Part shown: in pieces, positions 16,467-26,253 of the stretch
How positions within the stretch are numbered: position 1 is the stretch's first letter
Layout of the letters: each line of letters starts with the position of its first letter
NCBI GenBank assembly: GCA_031272885.1
Contig: JAISSX010000057.1
Location: 186,001-250,000 of the forward strand
From: Bifidobacteriaceae bacterium
GTDB lineage: Bacteria > Actinomycetota > Actinomycetes > Actinomycetales > WQXJ01
Reading direction: 5' to 3'
Length of the DNA: 64,000 nt
Program-made: the position numbers and the translations under genes
The notes under the pieces: generated by a model
Seen by the model: the letters and a program-made list of their open reading frames with translations, nothing else
The model's database searches: none
What the model was told of the DNA's origin: nothing

Positions 16467-17257
16467 TGGTATTCACCCGCTTTGGCCTTGAACATCATCA
16501 GGTAGAAGGCACTGGACAGGCGGTTCAGCGCCAGGATGATGTCCTCGTGTTCCGGCGTCGTGCCGTCGGCCTGCTTGAAGGCCTCGTAGGCCGCCAATTC
16601 GACCTCGCGGGCGGCGGTGCGCAGCGCGTTCAGCGCTATCACGGCCTCGCCGTCTTCCAGGCTGGCGGCGAAGTGCGGCACGCCGAACACCTCGCGTGGG
16701 TTGTGGGATTGGCGGCGCAGTTCGGCGTCGCTCAGCCCCAGTAGTTCCACCGGCCCCAACGGTTCATCCAGCACTTCGGCCCGCAGGATTTGCTTGACAA
16801 ACAGCAGCACACTGGTCAGATCGGCCACGCCCTTGTGCAGCCCTAGGCGTTGGAACGCCAATTGGGTGCAAAGGATCTTGGCTTCCAGCGAGTCAAGCTG
16901 GCCGCGGAAGCGGATCTGCGGATGGTCCTTGGCAACCAGGACGTGGCCGCGCAACGCCGTCATGTGTTCGGGCTTCTCGGTGTAGGTCTGGCCGGTCAGG
17001 GACTGGTAGCGGTCCGGCTTGGTGAAAGCCGGCAGGGCCGATGGCGCCTGGTCGTCTGCGGTCGCAGACGCACCGTCCGGTTGGGGCAGCTTGATGACAT
17101 GTTTGTCGCCGATCATGAGGTCAACCCTATGGTCGATCAACAGCGCCCGCGCCGAGGGCGTCACGATGGTGCCCGCGGGCACCCGGTAGACGTCCAGGGC
17201 CTCCAACTGGTCTTCCGTGAACTCGGCCCGCAGGGCCGCTTCGGTGACCAGACTCAT
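16463..17257 (-). CDS. eutT: EutT-type ATP:cob(I)alamin adenosyltransferase
   Basis: The protein makes adenosylcobalamin, the cofactor of EutBC. It has the EutT order: an N-terminal ITPSA-like stretch (GTIVTPSARALLIDH), HPQIRFRGQLDSLEA, then a helical adenosyltransferase core ending EDIILALNRLSSAFYLMM. The usual cysteine cluster of enteric EutT after the first region is absent here. The corresponding stretch (MIGDKHVIKLPQPDG) has no Cys, so metal binding should differ. At 264 residues it matches EutT length. It overlaps pduL by four bases. Confidence 0.85.
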   Translation of the reverse strand: MSLVTEAALRAEFTEDQLEALDVYRVPAGTIVTPSARALLIDHRVDLMIGDKHVIKLPQPDGASATADDQAPSALPAFTKPDRYQSLTGQTYTEKPEHMTALRGHVLVAKDHPQIRFRGQLDSLEAKILCTQLAFQRLGLHKGVADLTSVLLFVKQILRAEVLDEPLGPVELLGLSDAELRRQSHNPREVFGVPHFAASLEDGEAVIALNALRTAAREVELAAYEAFKQADGTTPEHEDIILALNRLSSAFYLMMFKAKAGEYQ

Positions 17258-17350
17258 GGCTCATCACCTCCCTTGCTAGTGCAGGCAGAAGCACACCGGG
17301 GTGGCCCGGGTGGCCAAACGCCACCCAGGGCCAAACCCGCAGTGTGTGCC

Positions 17351-17641
17351 CTACTTGAGCGTGGGAAGGATGAACTCCACCTCGGCGTGCGGCCGCGGGA
17401 TGACGTGGACGGACACCAGTTCGCCCACCCGCTCGGCGGCAGCGGCGCCGGCATCGGTGGCCGCCTTGACGGCACCCACGTCGCCACGGATCATGACGGT
17501 GACCAGGCCGCCGCCCACATGAACCTTGCCGATCAGCGTCACGTTGGCCGCCTTGACCATGGCATCGGCCGCCTCGATGGAGGCCACCAGGCCCTTGGTT
17601 TCGATCATTCCAAGGGCGATGTTGTAACCACTCTCAGCCAT
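17351..17641 (-). CDS. BMC-H hexameric shell protein (EutM/PduA-like)
   Basis: A 96-residue single BMC domain beginning with the canonical [20 protein letters not shown] and containing [23 protein letters not shown]. This is the main facet tile of a microcompartment shell, with a small central pore for substrate passage. The start at 17641 follows CAGGAGAG; the ORF track's longer start adds unrelated residues. It lies between the aldehyde dehydrogenase and eutT genes, as eutM/K-type genes do in several eut loci. Confidence 0.95.
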   Translation of the reverse strand: MAESGYNIALGMIETKGLVASIEAADAMVKAANVTLIGKVHVGGGLVTVMIRGDVGAVKAATDAGAAAAERVGELVSVHVIPRPHAEVEFILPTLK

Positions 17642-17724
17642 TGTTAGCACTCTCCTGTTGTTGTGTTGTCTTGCGGAATTGAAGTCTTGGTTTGGGGTCT
17701 GGTTCATCCAGCGCTAAGGGTCGG

Positions 17725-19218
17725 TCATGCGGCCTCACCCAGCAATCGTTGCAGGACCAGGCTGACCAGTTGGTCAACCTCGCCGCCGCTGATGGTGCCA
17801 ACCGCCGGGGCGGCGGGCGCACCAGCCGCGGCACCAACCCCGGAGGCCGCCCGGATCTCGTCCAGTTCCCTGGCACCCCGGGCCACCCGCCGGATGTTGA
17901 TCAGGTTCAACGGCCCGATGTTGTCGGACGAACTCGAACCGCCCACGGCACCGCAGCCCAGCGTGAAGGCCGGCAGCAGGTTGGTGGTGGCACCCACCCC
18001 GCCCAGCGCCCCTGGCGTGTTCACCAGCAGCCGGCTGACGGGCTTCTTCAGGGCAAACTCCCTGATCACGGCCTCGTCGCGGGAGTGGATCATCATGGTG
18101 TGGCCGGCACCCTCGTGCAGCAGGATCTTGATCGACAGCTCACAGGCCGCCTCCCAGTCCGGCTCGGTGTAAAAGGCCAGCACCGGGCACAGCTTCTCCT
18201 TGGAGAACGGCACCTTGGGCCCCACCTCGGTTTCGAAACCGATCAGGACACGGGCGTCATCGGGCACTGTGATACCCGCCAGCTTGGCCACGTACTGCGG
18301 CGTGCGCCCCACGATGGCGGGGTTCATGGTGCCACTGGAACGCATCAAGATGGCCTCCACCTTGGCCTTCTCTGCCGGCGACAAGAAGTAGGCGCCCTGC
18401 CGCTTGAACTCGGCAATCACCTGGTCGCGGATCACTTCCTCCGTCACCACCGACTGTTCGGAGGCGCAGATGGTGCCGTTGTCGAAGGTCTTCGAATCCA
18501 GGATGCGCTTGACCGCCAACGGAATATCGGCCGTGCGCTCGATGAAGGCCGGGCCGTTGCCGGGCCCCACGCCGATGGCCGGGTTACCGCTGGAGTAGGC
18601 CGCGTGCACCATGGCGCCGCCGCCCGTGGCCAGGATCAGGGCCGTGTCCTTGTGCGCCATCAGTTCTTGCGTGGCCTGCAGCGTGGGCAGGGTGATGCAG
18701 CCGATGGCGCCCTTGGGCAGGCCAGCCGCCTCGCCCGCCTCGGCCACCACCCGGGCGGCCTCCAGGATGCACTGCCTGGCGCTGGGGTGGGGCGAGAAGA
18801 CGATCGCGTTGCCGGCCTTGACGGCGATGATCGCCTTGTAGAAGACGGTCGAGGTCGGGTTGGTGGAGGGGATGATGCCGGCGATGACGCCCATCGGCAC
18901 CCCGACCTCGGTGATACCGGTCACCGAATCGTCCGAGATGATCCCCACCGTGCGCAGATCCTTGATGGCCTCCCACACACCCATCGACCCGAACTGGTTC
19001 TTGATCGTCTTGTCATCGACCCGGCCGAAGCCGGTCTCCTCTTGGGCCGCCTTGGCCAGGCGCGCGGCATGTTCGGAACCGGCCTTGGCCATGGCCAGGC
19101 AGATGGCGTCCACCTGGTCTTGGGTAAAGGTGGCCAGCCGGGCCTGGGCCTCTTTGGCCGCCCGGATCAGGTTCCTGACCTCCTGGATCGACTGGAGGTC
19201 ACGGTCCACTAGTTCCAT
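17725..19218 (-). CDS. eutE: CoA-acylating aldehyde dehydrogenase (EutE/PduP type) with C-terminal encapsulation peptide
   Basis: The enzyme oxidises acetaldehyde and CoA to acetyl-CoA with NAD+. Visible are the NAD-binding [36 protein letters not shown], and the catalytic Cys in [11 protein letters not shown]. After the catalytic domain comes an Ala/Pro-rich linker and a final amphipathic helix, [14 protein letters not shown], which fits an encapsulation peptide. Placement at the C-terminus differs from Salmonella PduP (N-terminal) but occurs in other BMC classes. It lies 12 bases behind eutC. Confidence 0.93.
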   Translation of the reverse strand: MELVDRDLQSIQEVRNLIRAAKEAQARLATFTQDQVDAICLAMAKAGSEHAARLAKAAQEETGFGRVDDKTIKNQFGSMGVWEAIKDLRTVGIISDDSVTGITEVGVPMGVIAGIIPSTNPTSTVFYKAIIAVKAGNAIVFSPHPSARQCILEAARVVAEAGEAAGLPKGAIGCITLPTLQATQELMAHKDTALILATGGGAMVHAAYSSGNPAIGVGPGNGPAFIERTADIPLAVKRILDSKTFDNGTICASEQSVVTEEVIRDQVIAEFKRQGAYFLSPAEKAKVEAILMRSSGTMNPAIVGRTPQYVAKLAGITVPDDARVLIGFETEVGPKVPFSKEKLCPVLAFYTEPDWEAACELSIKILLHEGAGHTMMIHSRDEAVIREFALKKPVSRLLVNTPGALGGVGATTNLLPAFTLGCGAVGGSSSSDNIGPLNLINIRRVARGARELDEIRAASGVGAAAGAPAAPAVGTISGGEVDQLVSLVLQRLLGEAA

Positions 19219-19230
19219 GTTCCGCTCCGT

Positions 19231-20172
19231 TCACAGTTTCAGATCGACGCCGCTGACCTTTTCGTCCAAGATCCGCTTGATAATGGTGGCCACATGGGCG
19301 CCAGCTTCGGCCGGAGGCGTGCCGCCGGCGTAGATGTTGGACACCACGGTGCGCCATGATTCGGGCTTGTCCTCGCTGGGCCGGTAGGCCATGTAGGCGC
19401 TCATCGACTCGCCGGTGGCCAGGCCAGGGCGCTCGCCGATCAGCAGGCAGACCACGTCGGAACCGACCAGCGGCCCCAGGTCATCCATGGCCCCCACCCG
19501 GCAGTACTTGACGAACGGCACCGGGCCAACCTCGATGCCGGCGTTCTTCAGTCCCTGTTTGATGGCGGGCAGGATCTGCGGGATGTTGACCAGGGCGGAC
19601 GTGCTCAAGCCGTCGCCCACCATGATGGTGACCTTGGCGCCCTTGGTCAGTTCGCGGCCGAACAGCGCCTTCGTCTCGTCACTCAGCTTGCGGCCCAGGT
19701 CCGGCCGGGTCAAGAACTCGTCCTTCGAGCCGCACAGGGTCTGCCCGGCCACGAAGCCCTGTTCGGCCGCATAGCCCGGGTCCACGTCGGTGAAAACGGC
19801 GTCTTGCGCCGTGGCGTGATCGGCCCGGAAGTGCAGCAGCGACCAGGTGTTGTAGCGCGGGCCGGCCCGCCACACGCCCAGCCGGGCCACGGTGGACTGC
19901 TTCATGTCCAGGTAGGCCTGCCGGTTGGCGGGGTTGGGCACATGGAACTCGTCCTTGGTGCTGACGGCCGTAACATCGGGCACCTCGCCGTCTTCCACGG
20001 CCACGGCCGCCACGCGGCCGCCGCCCGAACCGGCCGAACCAACCGCCACCGCAGGCGCCGCGGCAGCTACAGCCGCCGGGGCGGCATCGGGCGCAGGTGT
20101 GCCGACCCCAGCCGAAACCAGGCCGGCCAGCACCTCTTGAACCATCCGCCGAACTTCGTCTTCTTGGTACAT
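19231..20172 (-). CDS. eutC: Ethanolamine ammonia-lyase small (light) subunit
   Basis: EutC forms the cobalamin-binding part of the lyase with EutB. The conserved core is present: ARLGVWRAGPRYNTWSLL, FRADHATAQDAVF, VMVGDGLS-type TIMVGDGLSTSALV, and LIGERPGLATGESMSAYMAY. The first 20 residues (MYQEDEVRRMVQEVLAGLV) form an amphipathic helix like those that target eut enzymes to the shell lumen. An Ala/Gly/Pro-rich linker of about 50 residues follows. It sits directly downstream of eutB with a 27-base gap. Confidence 0.96.
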   Translation of the reverse strand: MYQEDEVRRMVQEVLAGLVSAGVGTPAPDAAPAAVAAAAPAVAVGSAGSGGGRVAAVAVEDGEVPDVTAVSTKDEFHVPNPANRQAYLDMKQSTVARLGVWRAGPRYNTWSLLHFRADHATAQDAVFTDVDPGYAAEQGFVAGQTLCGSKDEFLTRPDLGRKLSDETKALFGRELTKGAKVTIMVGDGLSTSALVNIPQILPAIKQGLKNAGIEVGPVPFVKYCRVGAMDDLGPLVGSDVVCLLIGERPGLATGESMSAYMAYRPSEDKPESWRTVVSNIYAGGTPPAEAGAHVATIIKRILDEKVSGVDLKL

Positions 20173-20199
20173 GGTTGTTCTCCTTGTCCCCTCGATCCC

Positions 20200-21567
20200 C
20201 TACTGCAGGAAGATCGAGGCGTCCCCAAAGCGCCTGGTCAGTTTGCGGTCCGGGGTGATCAGCCCCATCTTGATCATCCAGGCTTCGAACTCCGGGATGG
20301 CCGTCTTGCCGAAGATCTGCCGCAATGATTCGGCATCGTGGTAGCCCGTGCACTGGTACATCAGCATGATGTCGTCGCCGTGCGGAATGCCCATGACGTA
20401 GTTGCAGCCGGCCGCCACCAGCAGCACGGCCAGGTTCTCGATGTCGTTCTGGTCCGCCTTGATGTGGTTGGTGTAGCAGGCGTCGCAGCCCATGGGGATG
20501 CCCGTCAGCTTGCCCATGAAGTGGTCCTCCAGGCCGGCCCGGATGACCTGCTTCGAGTCATACAGGTACTCGGGGCCGATGAACCCCACCACCGTGTTGA
20601 CCAGGAACGGCTGGTAGCGCTTGGCGAAGCCGTAGCAGCGCGCCTCCATCACCACCTGGTCCGCGCCGTGGTGGGCGTCCGAGCTCAGCTCCGAACCCTG
20701 GCCGGTCTCGAAGTACATCACATTGGGGCCGGTCGAGGTGCCGTGGGACAGCATCAGGTCGCGGGCGTCCTGCAGCATCTGCGCGGTCACACCGAAGGCG
20801 TCGTTGCCCAGCTGGGAACCGGCGATGGACTGGAAGATGAGGTCCGATGGCGCCCCCTGCCGGACCGCTTCCATCTGGGTGGTGACGTGGGCCAGGACGC
20901 AGTTCTGGGTGGGCACCTCCCAGCGTTCCGTGAAGTCGTGGAACATGTGCAGGATGCGGCTGACCGAGGCCAGCGAGTCATCGACCGGGTTGAGGCCGAT
21001 GACGGCGTCGCCGTTGCCGTAGGCCAGGCCCTCCATGACCGCGCCCAGGATGCCGTCTGGGTCGTCCGTGGGGTGGTTGGGCTGCAGCCGCACCGAGAAG
21101 GTGCCCGGCAGGCCGATGGTGGTGTTGCAGTGCGCCGTCACCACCGCCTTCTTGGCCGCCAGGACCAGGTCCAGGTTGCTCATCAGCTTGGCCAGGCCGG
21201 CAATCACCTCGCTGGTCATGCCGCGGCTGAGGCGCCGTAGATCGGCCGAGGTGGTGGCGTCATCCAAGATGTATTCGCGCAGTTCCGCCATGGTCCAGTG
21301 TTGGATCTCTTGGTAGACGCGTTCGTTCAAGTCGTCTTGGATGATGCGCGTGACCTCGTCCGTTTCGTAGGGCACGGCCGGGCTGTTGCGGATGTCGCTG
21401 ACCAACAGGTTGGCCAGCACCACCTTGGCGGCCACCCGTTCCTGGGCTGACTCGGCGGCGATGCCGGCCAGTTGGTCACCCGATTTCTCTTCGTTGGCTT
21501 TCGCCAGTACGTCCTTGACGTCCCGGAAGACATAGGTCTTACCGAGCAAGGTGGTCTTGAGCTTCAC
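20200..21567 (-). CDS. eutB: Ethanolamine ammonia-lyase large (heavy) subunit
   Basis: EutB is the TIM-barrel catalytic subunit that converts ethanolamine to acetaldehyde and ammonia by adenosylcobalamin radical chemistry. At 455 residues it matches the family length. Recognisable stretches include GLPGTFSVRLQPNHPTDDPDG, GDAVIGLNPVDDS, TGQGSELSSDAHHGADQ and GIPMGCDACYTNHIKAD. It is followed by eutC and preceded by its reactivating factor eutA, the standard eut order. Confidence 0.98.
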   Translation of the reverse strand: MKLKTTLLGKTYVFRDVKDVLAKANEEKSGDQLAGIAAESAQERVAAKVVLANLLVSDIRNSPAVPYETDEVTRIIQDDLNERVYQEIQHWTMAELREYILDDATTSADLRRLSRGMTSEVIAGLAKLMSNLDLVLAAKKAVVTAHCNTTIGLPGTFSVRLQPNHPTDDPDGILGAVMEGLAYGNGDAVIGLNPVDDSLASVSRILHMFHDFTERWEVPTQNCVLAHVTTQMEAVRQGAPSDLIFQSIAGSQLGNDAFGVTAQMLQDARDLMLSHGTSTGPNVMYFETGQGSELSSDAHHGADQVVMEARCYGFAKRYQPFLVNTVVGFIGPEYLYDSKQVIRAGLEDHFMGKLTGIPMGCDACYTNHIKADQNDIENLAVLLVAAGCNYVMGIPHGDDIMLMYQCTGYHDAESLRQIFGKTAIPEFEAWMIKMGLITPDRKLTRRFGDASIFLQ

Positions 21568-21603
21568 CTTGACCCACTCCTTTGCGTTGTGCCACGTTCA
21601 CCT

Positions 21604-23040
21604 TCACTTGAACACCAGCGTCTTGACCACCACGGGGAGAACGCTGCCCCCGCCCGCCGGTGTCCCGATGTCGATGTAATCTCCACCCTCCACGTGCACG
21701 GCATCGATGCTGACAAACCCCCGCTGCCCCGGCATGAGCCCACGGATGGTCTGGCCCAGCACCTTCGCCATGTCTTGTTCGCTGACCACCACCAAGGGGA
21801 AGCCCTTGGCGGTGAGAGGCTGGACTCCTTCCACTATGGCTTGCGCCATGTCCTGCACTTGCCGGAAGGTGGGGCTGATGCAGCCGTGGATGGCCACCGC
21901 CACAGGCCGGGCCTCGCCTTCCGCCTGGTACCACTGCAGCTTGTCCCTGATTGCTTGGCGCATGGCCACGGGAGAAGCCTCGTCCCCTTCGCTCAACTTC
22001 AGGATGGGGAGGTTCTTGAGGGGCAGCAGCGAAGGGTCGTACTCGATAGTGCTGCCCGAAATCTCGGTGATGTGGGTGCCGGCACCCACCACGGTGGCCC
22101 GGATCGTCTCGGCCGCCTGGAAGCGGGTGATGCGGCTGAGCGGCTGCGAGGTCCGGATCGCCTCGCCGAGCAGGGGCCCAATGTCCCCAAAGACGAAAGG
22201 GTCCTGCATCAACTCCTGCCGCACAATGCAGTCCGCCACCCCGCCGCTGAAACACAGATGCTGGGGGGGTTCTTCGAGCATGATGTCGCGGCCCGGCTCG
22301 GTCAGGGCCGTGGGGTAGAAGGCGGACTTGGGTGTGAGGCCAAGCGACATTTCCAGCAGCTCACACATTGCCCTTGCCACTTGCGAGAGGCGCCGCGCGT
22401 CCGCCTTGTCCCCCACCTCAAGGCCGATCCCCTTGGTGGCGGCCAACTGGCCGATCTTGGGGGCCACGTAGGTGATGACGCCGCGCGGCCGGTCCACCCG
22501 CACCAGGCGGCCGCCCACGTCCAGGCAGCCGGCCGCCGCCAGGTGGCCACGCGCAAACATGGCAAAGTTCGAGGTCCCGCCGCCGATGTCGTAGTTGGCC
22601 GCCGTAGTCGAGTGTGCCTTCGAGTAGACGTCCGCCCCGGCGCCGCGCGCCGCGATGACCGATTCGAGGGTGGGCCCGGCCGTGGCCACCACGAAGTCGC
22701 CGGCGAAGTCCGCCAGGTGCTGCAGCACCCGGTCGGCATTCGACTTGCGGGCCGTCTCGCCGGTGATGACCACGGCGCCGGTCTCCACCGCCTTCGGGTC
22801 GATGCCGGCCAGACGGTACTCACTGGCCACGATGTCACGCAGCGCCGCCATGTCGATCTCGGTGGGGCTGAGCAGCGGCGTGAAGTGGATGTCGCTGCGG
22901 TAGATCACCTCTTTGCCCACAATCTCGATGCGGGGCACGGTGAAGCCCTTGGACATGTCTTCGATGGTGATGTGGCTGAACACCACCTGCGATGTGGTGG
23001 TGCCCACGTCAATGCCGACGGAGAGCAGCACTTGCCTCAT
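21604..23040 (-). CDS. eutA: Ethanolamine ammonia-lyase reactivating factor EutA
   Basis: EutA is an ATPase of the actin/Hsp70 superfamily that removes damaged cobalamin from EutBC. The N-terminal phosphate-binding loop [16 protein letters not shown] and the internal [16 protein letters not shown] are the expected nucleotide-binding motifs; the C-terminal region carries [18 protein letters not shown]. The length of 478 residues is normal. Its ATG overlaps the eutP stop by four bases, which suggests coupled translation. Confidence 0.95.
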   Translation of the reverse strand: MRQVLLSVGIDVGTTTSQVVFSHITIEDMSKGFTVPRIEIVGKEVIYRSDIHFTPLLSPTEIDMAALRDIVASEYRLAGIDPKAVETGAVVITGETARKSNADRVLQHLADFAGDFVVATAGPTLESVIAARGAGADVYSKAHSTTAANYDIGGGTSNFAMFARGHLAAAGCLDVGGRLVRVDRPRGVITYVAPKIGQLAATKGIGLEVGDKADARRLSQVARAMCELLEMSLGLTPKSAFYPTALTEPGRDIMLEEPPQHLCFSGGVADCIVRQELMQDPFVFGDIGPLLGEAIRTSQPLSRITRFQAAETIRATVVGAGTHITEISGSTIEYDPSLLPLKNLPILKLSEGDEASPVAMRQAIRDKLQWYQAEGEARPVAVAIHGCISPTFRQVQDMAQAIVEGVQPLTAKGFPLVVVSEQDMAKVLGQTIRGLMPGQRGFVSIDAVHVEGGDYIDIGTPAGGGSVLPVVVKTLVFK

Positions 23041-23534
23041 GTGGCCGCCCTCCCCTCAGCGGCGGGGGCGGCATCGGGCACGGCCCAACCCGACTGCCCG
23101 GGCGGGCCAGCCAGGTACTCCGCCAGCGGCTCCAGGCCGGTACCGGCCACGGCCGAAACCTCGAACACCGGGTAGGCCCCGGCCTGCCGCAGCACGCTGC
23201 GCGCAAAGTCCAGTTGGGCTGGGTCTTGCACCAGGTCGGTCTTGGTCACGATGCCGAACACCGGCTTGGCAAAAGTGGTGGCGAAGGCCGGCGGCAGCCA
23301 GGTGCGGTCGGTGCCGCACTCTTGCACCAGGCCAATCACATCGGCATCGGCCGAGGTCACGATCAAGGCCCGGTAGTAGTGCCGGATCTCCAGGTATTCG
23401 CCGGGCGTGTCGATGAAGTCAAGGTGGTGCTCCACCGCCTGGGTCTTGTGGTAACTCAGGGCGTCACGGTGCAGGCGCTGGATGAGCGTGGTCTTGCCAC
23501 ACCCGCTCATCCCCATCAGTATCGCCCGCTGCAT
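23037..23534 (-). CDS. eutP: EutP/PduV-like P-loop protein
   Basis: A 165-residue protein with P-loop GMSGCGKTT, switch-like [10 protein letters not shown], and base-specificity motif TKTD, all features of the EutP/PduV GTPase-like family. EutP of some species has been linked to acetate kinase activity and PduV to BMC positioning. The role here cannot be decided from sequence. A Pro/Ala-rich tail of about 20 residues ends the protein. It lies between eutS and eutA, its usual place in Firmicute-type eut loci. Confidence 0.9.
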   Translation of the reverse strand: MQRAILMGMSGCGKTTLIQRLHRDALSYHKTQAVEHHLDFIDTPGEYLEIRHYYRALIVTSADADVIGLVQECGTDRTWLPPAFATTFAKPVFGIVTKTDLVQDPAQLDFARSVLRQAGAYPVFEVSAVAGTGLEPLAEYLAGPPGQSGWAVPDAAPAAEGRAAT

Positions 23535-23556
23535 GACTCTGCCCTTGCTTTCCTTC

Positions 23557-23913
23557 CTATGACTTCGTGATCTCGGTGGGCGCGAAGCCCATGGTGCCGC
23601 TCAACAGGTCGAGAACGCCCTCCAACGCCGAACGCACCGCCTGCACGTCGCCCTGAATCACCACCGCGCCGCTGAACCGGTCAACGAAACCGATCTCGAC
23701 CAGGGCCGTCTTTGTCGCCACGTCCGCCGCGATGATGGCCGCCTCCGATGGCGTGATGGTCAAGATGCCGATGGCGTTGGCGCCGGGCAGGTGGTCCGAG
23801 GTCAGGCCCAGTTTCTGCCTCAGGTTGCCCACCGGGTTGGCGATGACGTGGGCCAAGGTGACCTGCTTGCCGGGGACGAACTCTTGGATGATGCGCTGCT
23901 TGGTCTCAGCCAT
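23557..23913 (-). CDS. eutS: BMC-H shell protein EutS (circularly permuted)
   Basis: The N-terminal [21 protein letters not shown] is the signature of EutS/PduU, permuted BMC proteins that form a beta-barrel cap over the pore. It is followed by [22 protein letters not shown] and [18 protein letters not shown]. The length of 118 residues is usual. EutS hexamers are bent and are thought to sit at shell edges. It precedes eutP. Confidence 0.95.
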   Translation of the reverse strand: MAETKQRIIQEFVPGKQVTLAHVIANPVGNLRQKLGLTSDHLPGANAIGILTITPSEAAIIAADVATKTALVEIGFVDRFSGAVVIQGDVQAVRSALEGVLDLLSGTMGFAPTEITKS

Positions 23914-23974
23914 TGGGTTCGCCTCCTTAGTCCTTGGTCCGTGCTTGGAAATGGGTGTTTTCGCAGGTCAGTGC

Positions 23975-24421
23975 CTATTGGTCCGCCCAGTTGGCCGGGT
24001 AGCAGACGTACATGAACCTGACCTTGTCCGGGGTGGAGAAGTGGATCTTGGTGTTCTTGGGGATGAAGATGATCTGCCCGGCGGTGGCCCGCACGGTGCG
24101 CCCGTCCACCACGATGTCCAGGGTGCCGCTGATGACGTAGTCGATCTCGTCATAGGTCAGCGTCCACTCGAAGGCGGTGGTCTCCATCTCCATCAGGCCG
24201 CAGCCCAGCCGGGGCGATTCGTCCAGCGACAGCACGTCCACCAACTGCACCCGCTGGGCGTCGATGGGGAACGGGAACGGCTCCAGCGGAATCTTGTCCG
24301 GGTTGATGCCGATCACGCCGCTGGGGTCCAGTTGGCGCGGCGCGGCGGTTGCCTGGGCCGCTAGTTCGGCCTTGACGGCGTCACGGATGATGGCCTCCAG
24401 GGTGGCGCGGTCCAGTTGCAT
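23975..24421 (-). CDS. eutQ: EutQ cupin-domain protein
   Basis: A 148-residue single-cupin protein: LGCGLMEMETTAFEWTLTYDEIDYVISGTLDIVVDG then the second cupin box GQIIFIPKNTKIHFSTP. The C-terminus YVCYPANWADQ matches EutQ. The N-terminal MQLDRATLEAIIRDAVKAEL is an amphipathic helix that may target it to the compartment. EutQ has been linked to acetate kinase activity in Salmonella. This shorter form resembles EutQ of Gram-positive eut loci. It is three bases from eutN. Confidence 0.92.
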   Translation of the reverse strand: MQLDRATLEAIIRDAVKAELAAQATAAPRQLDPSGVIGINPDKIPLEPFPFPIDAQRVQLVDVLSLDESPRLGCGLMEMETTAFEWTLTYDEIDYVISGTLDIVVDGRTVRATAGQIIFIPKNTKIHFSTPDKVRFMYVCYPANWADQ

Positions 24422-24423
24422 GG

Positions 24424-24735
24424 CTAGCCCTCTCCCCCGCTGCCGCCCAGCGCTGCCGGGCCCTTGCCGGGGCCAAAGTCGACCTTGTCGATGATGCCCA
24501 CAATGACGTGGTCAATGGGCCGCTTGCCGTCCTTGACCGAGATCCGGGCCGAGCTGCCGGACACCACCAGCACCTGTTCGCCAATGCCGCCGCCGATCAT
24601 GTCCACCGCCACGATGGGATAGGCCTTGGGGTGCCCCGGGTATTCCAGCGGCTCCACGATCATGAACTTGCAGCCCTCTAGATCCTCCCGCTTGCGGGTA
24701 GCCCAGACATTCCCGATGATCGTTCCGATCAGCAT
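24424..24735 (-). CDS. eutN: BMC-P pentameric vertex protein EutN
   Basis: Starting MLIGTIIGNVWATRKREDLEG, this is the CcmL/EutN beta-barrel family that caps the vertices of microcompartment shells. The VDMIGGGIGEQVLVVSGSSAR stretch is the conserved centre. A short Gly-rich tail (KGPAALGGSGGEG) extends it to 103 residues against the usual 90-100. It is the only BMC-P gene in the locus, so it should occupy all vertices. Confidence 0.96.
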   Translation of the reverse strand: MLIGTIIGNVWATRKREDLEGCKFMIVEPLEYPGHPKAYPIVAVDMIGGGIGEQVLVVSGSSARISVKDGKRPIDHVIVGIIDKVDFGPGKGPAALGGSGGEG

Positions 24736-24744
24736 GTTTGCCCC

Positions 24745-25578
24745 CTAATCCTTCCGTGCCTCGCAACTCATGGCGATCCCCACCGGGGTCACCATCATGG
24801 GGTGCGGCGGCTTGAACGCGGCCAGGCCAAGCTGGTCCGCGAACACATCCTCAATGCCCTTGAGGCCGGCCGCGCCGCCCACCAGCCAAACCTCTTCGAC
24901 GGCCGCCTGCCCGGCCAGGTGGTGCTCCACAATGGTGGCCATCTTCTGGGACACCGGCAGCACCGCCGCCCGGACCTCGTCTGCCTGCGCCGGGTCCAGC
25001 TTCATGGCCTCGGCCTGCTCAAACGTCAACCCGTAACGGCCCATCAGCACCAGCGCCATGTGGGTGCCGCCCGTCGGTTCATCGGCCACGTAGACCACCT
25101 GGCCGTCCTTGAACACGCTGAGGCCCGTGGTACCGCCGCCGATGTCGACCACGGCGCCATCCGTGATGCCGAGCACCAGGTTGGCGGCCGTCGGCTCGTC
25201 CAACACCGCCGTCACCTCCAGCCCGGCCCCCTCCACCACATGGCGGTGGGTGTTGGAGTTGGCGGTGCCCGTGCCCGGCGGCACGGCGATGGCGGCCGCC
25301 GTCAGTTCGCGGCCCGTGCGCCGCTCCAGTTGGCGCTTCAGGCGGCGCGTGATGTCGATGGCACCCATGTAATCCACCACCAGGCCGTCCTTGGCCACTT
25401 GGCAGGGTTCCATGGCGGTGGCCACCACCGCGTCGTCTTGATCCAGCACCACCAGGATGATTGAGGCCGTGCCCAGGTCTACGCCGCATTTGAGGGCGGT
25501 GCCCTTGGGCACCTTCACCTCGCCTTGCAGACCGGCCATGGCCTGGCCTAGTAGGTGCTCCGCCGTTGCAGAAATCAT
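24745..25578 (-). CDS. eutJ: EutJ, Hsp70/actin-like BMC protein
   Basis: EutJ is a predicted chaperone of the Hsp70/actin superfamily found in eut operons; its exact role is not established. The nucleotide-binding motifs are visible: [49 protein letters not shown] and [17 protein letters not shown]. At 277 residues it has the family length. Its ATG overlaps the stop of the EutK-like gene by four bases. Confidence 0.94.
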   Translation of the reverse strand: MISATAEHLLGQAMAGLQGEVKVPKGTALKCGVDLGTASIILVVLDQDDAVVATAMEPCQVAKDGLVVDYMGAIDITRRLKRQLERRTGRELTAAAIAVPPGTGTANSNTHRHVVEGAGLEVTAVLDEPTAANLVLGITDGAVVDIGGGTTGLSVFKDGQVVYVADEPTGGTHMALVLMGRYGLTFEQAEAMKLDPAQADEVRAAVLPVSQKMATIVEHHLAGQAAVEEVWLVGGAAGLKGIEDVFADQLGLAAFKPPHPMMVTPVGIAMSCEARKD

Positions 25579-26243
25579 TTGGCCTTCTTGTAGATCCGCT
25601 GCAGGGCCTTGACCAGGTCCTCCTTGCGGGCGAACTTGATGGCCGCCTTGTCCATGCCCGGGTCCTCCTCTGCCCGCAGCAGGCGGCGCAGTTCCGCCAC
25701 CGGCAAATCAGGCAGTTCGGCCAGGCTGGGCTTGCCGGCCTTGGCTGGGGGCGCGGGTGCCTCCGGAGCCTTGGGGGCCCCCGCCGGCTTGGCCGGTTCG
25801 GCCGCCGCAGGGGCCGCTGGGGCCGCTGCTGCCGCGGCCGGCAGCGCTACCACGGGAGCCCCCGTCTCGGGCCGCTTTGGCGCCACTGCCGCCGCCCGGG
25901 ACGTGCCCGGGTTGACCGTGGCCACACCGGGCGCCGGCGCCGGGGAGGTCTGCAGCACGGGAGCGGTCTGAATGGTGCCCTCGCCCAGCATCACCCCCAC
26001 TTCGCCGTCCGGCCTGGGGATAACGTGCACGGAGACCAGTTCGCCCACCCGGGCCGCCGCCGCCGAACCGGCATCGACGGCCGCCTTGACGGCGCCCACC
26101 TCCCCGGTCACGATGACGGTCACCAGGCCGCCGCCCACGTGCTCCTTGGTCATCAACTCGACCTGGGCCGCCTTGAGCATGGCGTCCGCCGCCTCGATCG
26201 AACCGACCAGACCCTTGGTCTCGATCATGCCGATGGCTTGCAT
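25575..26243 (-). CDS. BMC-H shell protein with long C-terminal extension (EutK-like)
   Basis: Residues 1-90 form a canonical BMC domain ([48 protein letters not shown]). An Ala/Pro-rich linker of about 75 residues follows. The final domain of about 50 residues, with [18 protein letters not shown] and [16 protein letters not shown], looks like a SAP- or Rho-N-like helical module. Enteric EutK also has a C-terminal helical domain proposed to bind nucleic acid, but this one may be different. It lies between eutL and eutJ. Confidence 0.85.
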   Translation of the reverse strand: MQAIGMIETKGLVGSIEAADAMLKAAQVELMTKEHVGGGLVTVIVTGEVGAVKAAVDAGSAAAARVGELVSVHVIPRPDGEVGVMLGEGTIQTAPVLQTSPAPAPGVATVNPGTSRAAAVAPKRPETGAPVVALPAAAAAAPAAPAAAEPAKPAGAPKAPEAPAPPAKAGKPSLAELPDLPVAELRRLLRAEEDPGMDKAAIKFARKEDLVKALQRIYKKAK

Positions 26244-26253
26244 GGCGCCTCGC

